A stretch of DNA of 64,000 bases. Source: an uncultured Acetatifactor sp. (lineage in GTDB: Bacteria > Bacillota > Clostridia > Lachnospirales > Lachnospiraceae). Shown here piece after piece: positions 6,868 through 14,585 of this stretch. The stretch is from assembly GCA_910584435.1 (NCBI GenBank), contig CAJUAP010000018.1, positions 1-64,000 of the forward strand, in the 5' to 3' direction. Below the pieces are notes generated by a model. It was not told where the DNA came from. It saw only the letters and a list, made by a program, of their open reading frames with translations, and did no database searches. Both the position numbers and the translations under genes were made by a program. The number at the start of each line of letters is the position of its first letter. Position 1 is the first letter of the stretch.

Positions 6868-8277
6868 ATGGAGCATTCTTTTATGGAAATTCTGTGGGAA
6901 CATAGGAAGAGATATCCGTTGATGGAACCACAGGATTATGGAAAGTTAATATTTCAGAGTGTATACGGCCCGGAGCATATGATTACGGATGTACAGGAGG
7001 TCCGGGCATATATGGCGGAAGAATTCTCCCATATGGCACAGGATGCTTTGCCGAAGGTCCCGGAAGACATCGGAAACGGATTATGCCGTTTTCCTTTGTG
7101 TGCATGTCCGTCCGCGGAAGCGGCTGAACTGCTGGCAGATTTATTTGTATTGACGGCCGGGCAGGATGATGTAATTGATGGGGGAAAAAATCATACAGGA
7201 CTGATAAAAAGAGACGCGGCATTGAGGCAGGGCGGCGTAACTGATGGGGGAAAAAAGCTTACAGGGCTGATAAAAAGAGACGCGGCATTGGAACAGGGCA
7301 GCGTATCCAATGCGGAAAAAAAGAGCAGGTTATCGGAGGAGCTTCAGGGTAAACTGGAACAGGTAAAAACCCTGGGGATACCCGGAATGGAAGCGTGGGT
7401 GCAGCAGTGGAAGGAAAAGGGATATCCTGCGGTACATCACAGCAGAGCTTATCGTGAGGCGTATCATCCGCATTACAGACTTCTGAGGAAGGAATATGCG
7501 GTTTACTTTCCGGTATTGTGGGAAATATATCAATTGGCAATGGAAGGGAAAAGAGACATAGTTAAAGAACATGTTGTATTGAGTCGGAAACAAGAGGCAG
7601 TATCGGGTCAGGAACAGGAGGCAGCATCGGGTCGGAAACAGGAGGCAGCATCGGGTCAGGAACAGGAGGCAGCATCGGGTCGGAAACAGGAGGCAGCATC
7701 GGGTCAGGAACAGGGGACAGCATCGGGTCAGGAACAGACGGAGAAGAGGGGCAGCCGACATAAGGGGCCTGTCATTGTGGGGATGGATGGCAGGTGCGGC
7801 AGTGGCAAGACAAGCCTTGCGGAGCTGATTGCCGGAATATTCCCCTGTAATGTGGTTCATACGGATGATTTTTACCTGCCCATGGAAGAACGGGAGGAAA
7901 ATTGGACGGAAATACCCGGAGGCAATATGGATTTTGCTCGTCTGCATTCGGAGATTCTAATACCGGCCCGGTCGGGGGATGAGGTGTTGTATCGGCCATA
8001 CTGCTGTCAGGAGGGAGCATATGGAGAAGCATTACGGCTTGCGCCCTGTCCGCTGCTGGTTGTGGAGGGCAGTTATTCACATTACCCTCTTCTGGCAGAA
8101 GCTTATGATCTGAAAGTGTTTCTGACTTGTTCCCAAGAGGTGCAGAAGAGACGTCTGCAGGAGCGTGAGGGCAGTTATTTTACTATGTTTGAGAAGCGCT
8201 GGATTCCTATGGAGGAAAATTATTTTCATCATTTTGATGTGGAAGCAGGAAGCGATCTGGTGGTGAGGACAGGATAA
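6868..8277 (+). CDS. Uridine-kinase-like P-loop protein with N-terminal domain and repeat linker
   Basis: The C-terminal ~165 residues form a uridine-kinase-like P-loop domain: Walker A GMDGRCGSGKTS, the acceptor-site pattern VVHTDDFYLP, and LLVVEGSYSHYP. It should phosphorylate a small metabolite using ATP, but the substrate is unknown. The N-terminal ~225 residues form a separate helical domain (KRYPLMEPQDYGKLIFQSVYGPEHM) of unknown role. Two low-complexity stretches interrupt the protein: three 22-residue units (7177-7330) and six to seven 8-residue units of ASGQEQEA/ASGRKQEA type (7590-7740). ATG 6868 with GGTGGAG before it is chosen; a TTG at 6790 would start inside a dispersed repeat. 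Confidence 0.75.
   Translation: MEHSFMEILWEHRKRYPLMEPQDYGKLIFQSVYGPEHMITDVQEVRAYMAEEFSHMAQDALPKVPEDIGNGLCRFPLCACPSAEAAELLADLFVLTAGQDDVIDGGKNHTGLIKRDAALRQGGVTDGGKKLTGLIKRDAALEQGSVSNAEKKSRLSEELQGKLEQVKTLGIPGMEAWVQQWKEKGYPAVHHSRAYREAYHPHYRLLRKEYAVYFPVLWEIYQLAMEGKRDIVKEHVVLSRKQEAVSGQEQEAASGRKQEAASGQEQEAASGRKQEAASGQEQGTASGQEQTEKRGSRHKGPVIVGMDGRCGSGKTSLAELIAGIFPCNVVHTDDFYLPMEEREENWTEIPGGNMDFARLHSEILIPARSGDEVLYRPYCCQEGAYGEALRLAPCPLLVVEGSYSHYPLLAEAYDLKVFLTCSQEVQKRRLQEREGSYFTMFEKRWIPMEENYFHHFDVEAGSDLVVRTG
7177..7330 (+). repeat. 66-bp in-frame tandem repeat, 2.3 copies
   Basis: Units starting GATGGGGGAAAAAA begin at 7177, 7243 and (diverged) 7309. The 66-bp period keeps the reading frame and encodes GGKKLTGLIKRDAAL-type units in the linker of the kinase-like protein. 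Confidence 0.85.
7590..7740 (+). repeat. 24-bp in-frame minisatellite
   Basis: Units alternate between GCATCGGGTCAGGAACAGGA and GCATCGGGTCGGAAACAGGA types and encode ASGQEQEA and ASGRKQEA. The alternation implies a 48-bp higher-order unit. The block lies between the N-terminal domain and the P-loop domain. Confidence 0.9.
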
Positions 8278-8306
8278 AATTCTAAAAAACGGTTATCTTA
8301 ACTGTC

Positions 8307-8858
8307 ATGAAGAGAGAAAAGATATTTCAACCGTTTGATTATTATGTGCTGCTGTTTTTTTCGCTGGCTTTCATTGGCTGGCTGTGGGAAGTGGCTTTGT
8401 TCTTTGTCATAGATCATGCTTTTATTAACAGGGGCGTATACAGGGGGCCGTATCTGCCGATCTATGGTGTGGGCGGACTGCTGCTGTGTTTCTGTTTCCG
8501 TACCCTGCGGAAAAAGCCTTTTCTGGTATTCGGTTTATCCGTTGTCCTGTGCTCCAGTGTGGAATATTTGACCAGTTATTTCCTGGAATTGCGCTGGGGC
8601 ATCAGATGGTGGGATTACAGCGGACATTTCATGAACATCAACGGGAGGGTCTGTCTGTTAGGTGCGGTTATTTTCGGGCTGGCCGGGACGGCATTGGTCT
8701 GTGTGCTGCTGCCTCTTTATGACAGGATATACCCAAGGCTGTCTGGAAAATGGCGTACAGTAATCTGTCTGCTGTTTTTAGCAGTCTTTGTAGCGGATGC
8801 TACCTATTGTGCAGTGCAGCCCAATGTAGGGAGAGGGATATCCTGGAGTGCGGAATAG
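8307..8858 (+). CDS. Putative ABC-transporter type IV (CmpB-like) membrane protein
   Basis: The 183-residue protein has about five hydrophobic segments and the pattern FIGWLWEVALF...NRGVYRGPYLPIYGVGG that defines the CmpB-like 'putative ABC-transporter type IV' family. WWDYSGHFMNINGRVCL in the second half is also typical. The family is common in Clostridia and its role is not established. The start codon lies 27 bases after the preceding stop, with weak ribosome binding site; a short hairpin-like spacer separates them. It may be cotranscribed with truA and the kinase-like gene. Confidence 0.85.
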   Translation: MKREKIFQPFDYYVLLFFSLAFIGWLWEVALFFVIDHAFINRGVYRGPYLPIYGVGGLLLCFCFRTLRKKPFLVFGLSVVLCSSVEYLTSYFLELRWGIRWWDYSGHFMNINGRVCLLGAVIFGLAGTALVCVLLPLYDRIYPRLSGKWRTVICLLFLAVFVADATYCAVQPNVGRGISWSAE

Positions 8859-9007
8859 AATCGGGTGAAAACGCTTTGGGAGGCGTGGGCGGAAAAGCAA
8901 AAAAGTAAAAATTGCAACAGTTTTTGACGGAGGAGGGACTGTCCTCCCGTGTCCACAGGTATGGACGCTGGCTGGGCACTATCCGCAGCCTTGATTTGGT
9001 GATGGCG

Positions 9008-9127
9008 GTGAGCAGACTGAGGAATTTGTATTAGAATGGAAGGTAAGCAGGCTGAGGAATTTGCATTAGAATGGAAGGTGAACAGGCTGAGGAATTTGCA
9101 TTAGAATTATAGGTAAATAAAGCTGAG
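9008..9127. repeat. 35-bp tandem repeat, 3.4 copies, noncoding
   Basis: Units begin at 9008, 9043 and 9078 (GTGAGCAGACTGAGGAATTT and variants) and a partial fourth at 9113. The period is 35 bp, not a multiple of three, and stop codons occur in each frame. The rest of the 8859-9240 gap holds an AGGAGGG...CCTCC stem and no recognisable gene. Confidence 0.9.
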
Positions 9128-9240
9128 AAGAAGCTGTAAAAGAGCCTTGCCAGGCGATAAAAAATGCTGCTCTGAATAAGAAAGGCAAGAGAGAAGAAGG
9201 ACGGCAGTTATGGCAGTTCTTAAGGTGCTGGGGGAATAAC

Positions 9241-9711
9241 ATGATATATTTTGTATGTGTACTGATTATTTCCGTTATTTTTATCGGGGATTTGCGGGTG
9301 AAAAATGCAATAGAGAAAAGCAGCGCAGTGTTACAACCGGAGGATGGGGAATGTTCCGTCCTGGGCGGACGTATTTTGATACGAAAGCATCATAACAGAG
9401 GCTTTGTATGCAATCGCTGGCAGAACAGGCAGCGGACGGTGGCTGTTCTGTCCCTGCTGTTGTCTGTGCTGATGACATTGGTGTTCCTGTTGAGCTTTGG
9501 ACAGAGGGGAAATCATGTGATGCGTACGGGGCTGGCTTTTCTGCTTGGAGGCGCTTTCAGCAATACATATGACAGGCTGAAGAGGAAGTATGTGGTGGAT
9601 TATTTCAGCTTGAATGTAAAATGGAAGCGCCTCCGGCGTATTGTATTTAATATTTCTGATTTCTGTATTATGACAGGCGCATTGCTGACGGTGATTGGAT
9701 CAATTAGATGA
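9241..9711 (+). CDS. Signal peptidase II (LspA)-like membrane protein
   Basis: The 156-residue protein has four hydrophobic segments and the two LspA active-site regions: GGAFSNTYDRLKRKYVVDYF (cf. GGAxGNxxDR...VvDf) and FNISDFCIMTGALL (cf. FNiADs.i..G). Both catalytic Asp positions are retained. LspA removes lipoprotein signal peptides at the membrane. The connecting loop has an insertion with a basic FVCNRWQNRQR stretch and the G of the first motif is replaced by S, so this is a divergent paralogue. The chromosome probably has another, canonical LspA. Its 3' end overlaps the convergent arcC gene by 12 bases. Confidence 0.7.
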   Translation: MIYFVCVLIISVIFIGDLRVKNAIEKSSAVLQPEDGECSVLGGRILIRKHHNRGFVCNRWQNRQRTVAVLSLLLSVLMTLVFLLSFGQRGNHVMRTGLAFLLGGAFSNTYDRLKRKYVVDYFSLNVKWKRLRRIVFNISDFCIMTGALLTVIGSIR

Positions 9712-10650
9712 GGCTGCCTGCCGGATGATAGTTCCGGCATTGCCATGAATGGCTTCTTTTACCCTGCTCATTGAGGTAATCAAAGCTGTGCCGGTGGGAA
9801 TCTTATCCAGATAGCTGATGGCGGCTTCAATCTTGGGCAGCATGGTGCCTGCTTCAAATTGTCCCTGGGCAATGGCTTCTTTTGCTTCGTCCACAGTCAT
9901 GGAAGCAATGGGCGTCTGCTCCGGACTTCCGAAGTTTCTGTAGACACAGTCCACGCCTGTAAGGATGATCAGTGCGTCGCAGGATAAATCCGCAGCCAGT
10001 TTTCCGGCGATGGCATCCTTTTCAATGACGGCAGAAGCACCTTTTAAGATATGCTGCTGTTCAATGACCGGAATTCCGCCGCCTCCGCAGGCGATGACTA
10101 CCTGATCTGCATCGGCAAGGGTGCGGATGGCATCAATTTCCACAATATCAATGGGACGGGGAGCAGCAATGACACGGCGGAATCCTTTGCCGGGATATTC
10201 TCTGACATAATTCCCCTTTTTGGTTTCGATTTCGGCGTCATCCCTGGACATATAGCGGCCGATGACTTTGGTAGGTTCGTAAAATGCTTCGTCATAAGGG
10301 TCCACTGTGACCTGGGTCAAAATGGTGCTGACAGATTTATAGATGCCCCGTGAGAGCAGTTCGCTGCGCAGGGCATTCTGGATGTCATATCCCACATAGC
10401 CCTGACTCATGGCGGAACAGACACACATGGGTGCAGGAGTATAATCGATGTAGACACGGCGCAGCTCCGTCATGGCTTTATGAATCATGCTGACCTGCGG
10501 GCCGTTGCTGTGGGTGATGGTAAGCTGGCAGCCTGCTTCCACAAGATCTGCCAATGCTTTTGCAGTCACTTTTACCGCGTCCCTCTGCGCACCTGTCGTA
10601 TATCCTAAAGCGTCATGCCCCAAAGAAACTACTACTTTTTTCCTGCTCAT
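9700..10650 (-). CDS. arcC: Carbamate kinase family protein
   Basis: The 316-residue protein matches the carbamate kinase/amino-acid kinase fold: THSNGPQVSMI near residue 47, VIACGGGGIPVI near 170, the EKDAIAGKLAADLSCDALIILTGVD block and the C-terminal IEAAISYL...ALITS segment. Carbamate kinases make ATP from carbamoyl phosphate in arginine, agmatine or purine/ureide breakdown. The first loop reads SLGHDALG instead of the usual LGGNAL, a variant I associate with clostridial paralogues. No arcA/arcB is nearby, so the pathway is uncertain. The start ATG at 10650 follows AAGGGA on the minus strand. Confidence 0.88.
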   Translation of the reverse strand: MSRKKVVVSLGHDALGYTTGAQRDAVKVTAKALADLVEAGCQLTITHSNGPQVSMIHKAMTELRRVYIDYTPAPMCVCSAMSQGYVGYDIQNALRSELLSRGIYKSVSTILTQVTVDPYDEAFYEPTKVIGRYMSRDDAEIETKKGNYVREYPGKGFRRVIAAPRPIDIVEIDAIRTLADADQVVIACGGGGIPVIEQQHILKGASAVIEKDAIAGKLAADLSCDALIILTGVDCVYRNFGSPEQTPIASMTVDEAKEAIAQGQFEAGTMLPKIEAAISYLDKIPTGTALITSMSRVKEAIHGNAGTIIRQAASSN

Positions 10651-11052
10651 ACTGTGTGTCCCTTTCTATTTTAAACTTTCTATTTTAAACTTTGTATTTT
10701 GTTGACAGCCAACCTCTTTCAGGCGGCACAAACAATCCATGCGTATTTTGTATGAAAATCCGAGCTGACGGAGTGGCAGCTTGGACAGTATGCAACAAAA
10801 CGCCGCTCAAAGTGAACAGTAACATTGTATCATATTATGCCCGGAGTGTATAGGTTTTTTGTATTGCTTTTTCTTCGGGAAAAGTGTATGCTAACAATAG
10901 AGATGATTTGGAATGTATTGCTGCAAGAGGTAAAAATTGCTGTCATTGGCAATTGGGGCAGTGGTTAAGAAGGATGAACAGCAAAATCTGAAAAATGAGC
11001 GATAACAGCATTGACCTAGTGCGGTTGCGGAATTGAATAGGAGGCAGAGCGT
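10651..11052. other. Intergenic gap between divergent arcC and GH42 genes
   Basis: It holds a direct repeat of CTATTTTAAACTTT (10667-10695) next to arcC, a minus-strand copy of the GATTGTTTGTGCCG repeat with hairpin (10695-10738), and AT-rich sequence. No convincing promoter pair was found. The GH42 ribosome binding site is AGGAGG at 11039-11044. Confidence 0.6.
10695..10738 (-). repeat. Dispersed repeat (GATTGTTTGTGCCG family), copy 2
   Basis: On the minus strand it reads GATTGTTTGTGCCGCC followed by TGAAAGAGGTTGGCTGTCA, matching the head and first arm of the copies at 24926 and 26669. Confidence 0.6.
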
Positions 11053-13080
11053 ATGGAAAAGAAAATACTTTTTCCGCAAATTGGAGGTTTGGTTCATGGA
11101 GGTGACTATAATCCGGACCAGTGGCTGGATAGGCCGGACATATTGGAAGAGGATGTGCGGATGATGAAGAAGGCCGGTGTCAATTGTGTGACGCTGGGTG
11201 TGTTTTCCTGGGCGGCGTATGAACCGGAAGAGGGTAATTTTCATTTTGAATGGATGGAGAAGATCATTGAGAAATTGTATCAAAACGGAATTTACACCAT
11301 ATTGTCCACACCTTCAGGGGCACGTCCGGCATGGCTGGACGGGAGATATATTGAGGCAATGCGCGTGGACAGCAGAGGAGTACGGGATCATCACGGCAAA
11401 CGTCATAACCATTGCATGACTTCCGAAAGATTTCGGGAGAAAGTGGCTGTGATTGACAGAATGCTGGCAGAGCATCTGGGCACCCATCCGGGTGTGATTC
11501 TGTATCATATCTCCAACGAATTGGGAGGGGAGTGTTTCTGCCCCCGGTGTGTCCAGAAATTCCAAATGTATCTGGCAGAGCGGTATGAATATGATATTGA
11601 CAGACTGAATGCGGAGTGGTGGACTTCCTTCTGGAGCCATCATTATAACACTTTTTCCGAGATTGAGCCGCCTTTTGAAAACGGTGAAACCAGTGTCATG
11701 GGGCTGAATATGGAGTGGAAGCGTTTTACTACCTGGAATATGAATAATTTTATGCAGTTTGAGATAGACGTGCTGCGGAGTGTTACGCCGGATATTCCTG
11801 TTACAACGAATTTTATGGGGCTGTTCGGTGGGCTGGATTACCGGAAAATGGCGCCGAAGCTGGATGTGATTTCCTGGGACAATTATCCCTGTTATCATAA
11901 TGATTGGGAGACTTTCACGGAGACCATGTCGGATACGGCTTTTAACCATGCGGTAATGCGGTCGATGAAACGTGGCAAACCGTTTATGATGATGGAGAGT
12001 ACACCCAGCCTGGTAAATTGGCATAAGGTGAATAAATTGAAGCGTCCCGGCGTACATAAGCTTTCCTGTGTGCAGGCAGTGGCCTGCGGCTCCGATTCTG
12101 TGCAGTATTTTCAGTGGAGAAAGGGGCGTGGGTCTTATGAACAGTTTCACGGAGCGGTAGTGGATCATGCCGGAACAGATGATAGCAGGGTGTTCCGCGA
12201 TGTGGCGGAAGCAGGAGAACTTCTGAAGAAGCTGGCACCTGTGGCAGGGACTACAGTTTCCACAAGGGCGGCGCTGCTGTTTGACTGGGATAACCGCTGG
12301 GCCATTTGGGACGTGAAGGCGCTGGGCCAGGAGACGAAGAAATATGAGAGGACCTGCATTGGTATCTGGCAGGAATTTATGAAGCTTGGCATAGATATGG
12401 ATGTAGTGGGGTCTGATGAGGATTTGAGCCGTTATGATGTGGTGGTGGCACCCATGCTGTATCTGCTGCAGCCGGGGACGGCGGATAACCTGAGAGCTTT
12501 TGTGGAGAGGGGCGGCCAGCTGCTTGCCACCTACTTTACAGGGTACGTGGATGATGCACAGCTCTGCTACCTGGGAGGCTTTCCGGGGGATGGCCTGAAG
12601 GAATTATTCGGGATTGTCAGCGAAGAGATTGATTCCTATTATCCGTCCGACAGAAACGGTATTGCAATGAAGGACGGCAGCCGTTGGGAAGTTGTGGATT
12701 ATGCGGAAATTCTCAAGGTACAGGATGCGGAGGTGCTTGGCACTTACACGGATGACTTCTATCAGGGAAGCGCGGCCGTGACTTGCAAGAGCCATGGAAA
12801 GGGCAATGCGTACTATGTGGCGGCAAGAACCAGTGCGGGAGAGATGCGGCCATTGTTCGAGAAGATGCTTGCGGATGCAGGTATTTCGGTCAGGAAGCTT
12901 CCGGAAGGTGTGGAGTACCATGTGCGCAGCGGAGAAGAGGGCAGCTATGAATTCTATCTGAACTGCAATACGGAGCCGGTGAAAATAGCAGGTGTCAACG
13001 GCCTGGATATGGTGACGGATAGGGAAGTCAGGGAAGAAATGACGCTGCCCGGATATGGCGTTGCGGTGATAAGACAGTAG
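11053..13080 (+). CDS. GH42 beta-galactosidase
   Basis: This 675-residue enzyme should hydrolyse beta-galactosides, plausibly galactan side chains of pectin imported as oligosaccharides. The N-terminus has the GH42 hallmark HGGDYNPDQW; the acid/base Glu lies in YHISNELGGEC and the nucleophile Glu in MMMESTPS. A Cys cluster (CFCPRC) matches the zinc site of many GH42 enzymes. The trimerisation (FERGGQLLATYFTG) and C-terminal domains are present and length is normal. No signal peptide, so it is cytoplasmic. A good AGGAGG site precedes ATG 11053 and a strong terminator follows. It is monocistronic. Confidence 0.94.
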   Translation: MEKKILFPQIGGLVHGGDYNPDQWLDRPDILEEDVRMMKKAGVNCVTLGVFSWAAYEPEEGNFHFEWMEKIIEKLYQNGIYTILSTPSGARPAWLDGRYIEAMRVDSRGVRDHHGKRHNHCMTSERFREKVAVIDRMLAEHLGTHPGVILYHISNELGGECFCPRCVQKFQMYLAERYEYDIDRLNAEWWTSFWSHHYNTFSEIEPPFENGETSVMGLNMEWKRFTTWNMNNFMQFEIDVLRSVTPDIPVTTNFMGLFGGLDYRKMAPKLDVISWDNYPCYHNDWETFTETMSDTAFNHAVMRSMKRGKPFMMMESTPSLVNWHKVNKLKRPGVHKLSCVQAVACGSDSVQYFQWRKGRGSYEQFHGAVVDHAGTDDSRVFRDVAEAGELLKKLAPVAGTTVSTRAALLFDWDNRWAIWDVKALGQETKKYERTCIGIWQEFMKLGIDMDVVGSDEDLSRYDVVVAPMLYLLQPGTADNLRAFVERGGQLLATYFTGYVDDAQLCYLGGFPGDGLKELFGIVSEEIDSYYPSDRNGIAMKDGSRWEVVDYAEILKVQDAEVLGTYTDDFYQGSAAVTCKSHGKGNAYYVAARTSAGEMRPLFEKMLADAGISVRKLPEGVEYHVRSGEEGSYEFYLNCNTEPVKIAGVNGLDMVTDREVREEMTLPGYGVAVIRQ

Positions 13081-13115
13081 GATCATAAATAGGATTATAA
13101 AACAGTAGGATTTTT

Positions 13116-13163
13116 AAACAGCCGTTGCGGGGAATCAGCAGATTGCCGGACGGCTGTTTTTTT
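13116..13163 (+). terminator. Terminator after GH42 gene
   Basis: AAACAGCCGT (13116-13125) pairs with ACGGCTGTTT (13150-13159) and ends in a run of seven T. It acts in the plus direction only. Confidence 0.9.
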
Positions 13164-13195
13164 GCAACAGTTCAGCGGCCTGCCTGACCTGTTAC
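13164..13195. repeat. Dispersed palindrome GCAACAGTTCAG...CTGTTAC
   Basis: The ends read GCAACAGTTCAGCGGCCTG and CCTGACCTGTTAC. It is a member of the family found at 4447, 22896, 35117 and 60879 and lies directly against the terminator. Confidence 0.65.
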
Positions 13196-13203
13196 GGATG
13201 ATG

Positions 13204-14538
13204 TCATTTGCGGAGCTGTGATATCACCTGGTCGAGTACGGTGAAGTAATCTTCAAAGGTTTTACGGCAGCAGCCTGGGTTGTCAATGACAATGCCGGGA
13301 CTGCGCAGACCTGTAAGAGAGAAGCCCATTGCCATACGATGATCCTCATAAGTTTCCACGGTAGACGGCTGCGGACAACCGGGATATATGGTAATGCTGT
13401 CCTCATCTGCCTGGCAGGTGATGCCCATTTTCTCAAGCTCCGTGACAATGGCTAAGATACGGTTGCATTCCTGATAGCGGATATGGCTGATTCCTGTGAT
13501 GGTAGTAGGGGAATCGGCATAAGGGGAGATGGCGGCCAGGGTAATTGCCTGATCGGAGCATGCAGACATATCTGCGGTGATTCCATGGAATGTCCCGTCT
13601 GCCGGAGGATGCAGAAGGATGCCCTGGGAGGTTTCTTCCGCAATGCATCCCATTTGTTCCAAAATCCTGATAAAAGCCACGTCTCCCTGAAGGGAATCAA
13701 AATGCACATGGTTCACCAGTACAGGAACATTTAAAAGCGGACTCATGGCATAGAAATAGCAGGCGGCGGATACATCCGGTTCAATTTGATATTGAAGTGC
13801 CTGATAATGCTGTCCGGCTTCGGTGTAGAAGGTATTGGGGGAGGGCTGTTTGGTACGGACGCCGAACTGCTCCATCATTTTCCTGGTCATTTGAATGTAA
13901 GCCATCCCATGGGTGCCTTCTATTTCAATGGTAAAGTCCTGCCTGCACAGACAGGAGACAATGAGCAGGGCGCTGAGAAACTGGCTGCTGGATTCTATAT
14001 TGACCGAAATAGAATTGTGCAGAAATCCGCGGCCATGCAGTGTAAAAGGAAAATGCCCCTCATTGTCAGGGGAATCGGGCAGTATTTCACAGCCCAGTGC
14101 CCGGAGGGAATCCAGTAAGGGAGCCATGGGTCGTCTGCGCATCTGCTCCGAGGCATCCATGTGATAGATGCCATGGGAAAGCCCCAGGTAAGCAGTGAGA
14201 AAGCGGGCGGCAGTTCCGGCGCTGCCCACATACAGGTCAGCCTCATGGCAGGGGACGGCGCCGCCCTTTCCCTGAAGGACAATGGTTCGATTTGCCTCAT
14301 CCACATGGGTCTCAAAACCTAAATCCTGTATACATTTCAGAAAATGTCTGGAATCATCGGAAAATAGTGCACCGTTCAGCGTGGATGTGCCGTCTGCCAG
14401 GGTGGCAAGCAAAAGCGCCCGGTTGGTGATGCTCTTGGAACCGGGCACACTGACGGTTACAGGGGGAACCGGGGGATGTTCACGCTCCTGCAGTATATTG
14501 TATATCAATGGAATTTCGTATATTTGGGGTGTGGGCAT
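13204..14538 (-). CDS. aroA: 3-phosphoshikimate 1-carboxyvinyltransferase (EPSP synthase)
   Basis: AroA joins phosphoenolpyruvate to shikimate 3-phosphate in the chorismate pathway. The 444-residue protein carries the PGSKSITNRALLLA substrate-binding loop near residue 30, LYVGSAGTAARFLTAY around 105 and the EDHRMAMGFSLTGLR segment near the C-terminus. ATG at 14538 is preferred because AAAGGA precedes it and it matches the family N-terminus; an in-frame start at 14580 lacks support. It is downstream of, and likely cotranscribed with, the GH4 gene (47-base gap), an unusual partner. No other aro genes are in the window. Confidence 0.93.
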   Translation of the reverse strand: MPTPQIYEIPLIYNILQEREHPPVPPVTVSVPGSKSITNRALLLATLADGTSTLNGALFSDDSRHFLKCIQDLGFETHVDEANRTIVLQGKGGAVPCHEADLYVGSAGTAARFLTAYLGLSHGIYHMDASEQMRRRPMAPLLDSLRALGCEILPDSPDNEGHFPFTLHGRGFLHNSISVNIESSSQFLSALLIVSCLCRQDFTIEIEGTHGMAYIQMTRKMMEQFGVRTKQPSPNTFYTEAGQHYQALQYQIEPDVSAACYFYAMSPLLNVPVLVNHVHFDSLQGDVAFIRILEQMGCIAEETSQGILLHPPADGTFHGITADMSACSDQAITLAAISPYADSPTTITGISHIRYQECNRILAIVTELEKMGITCQADEDSITIYPGCPQPSTVETYEDHRMAMGFSLTGLRSPGIVIDNPGCCRKTFEDYFTVLDQVISQLRK

Positions 14539-14585
14539 AAGTTTGACTGTCCTTTCTGTGGTATATGTTTCAACAAGCATCCTGA

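Noticed and set aside
7330..7947. Minus-strand open frame with Cys/Leu-rich repeats
   Set aside because: It is the antisense shadow of the in-frame minisatellite in the kinase-like gene, which has clear domain motifs on the plus strand.
9008..9127. CRISPR array
   Set aside because: Repeats are directly adjacent without spacers and no cas genes are in the window.
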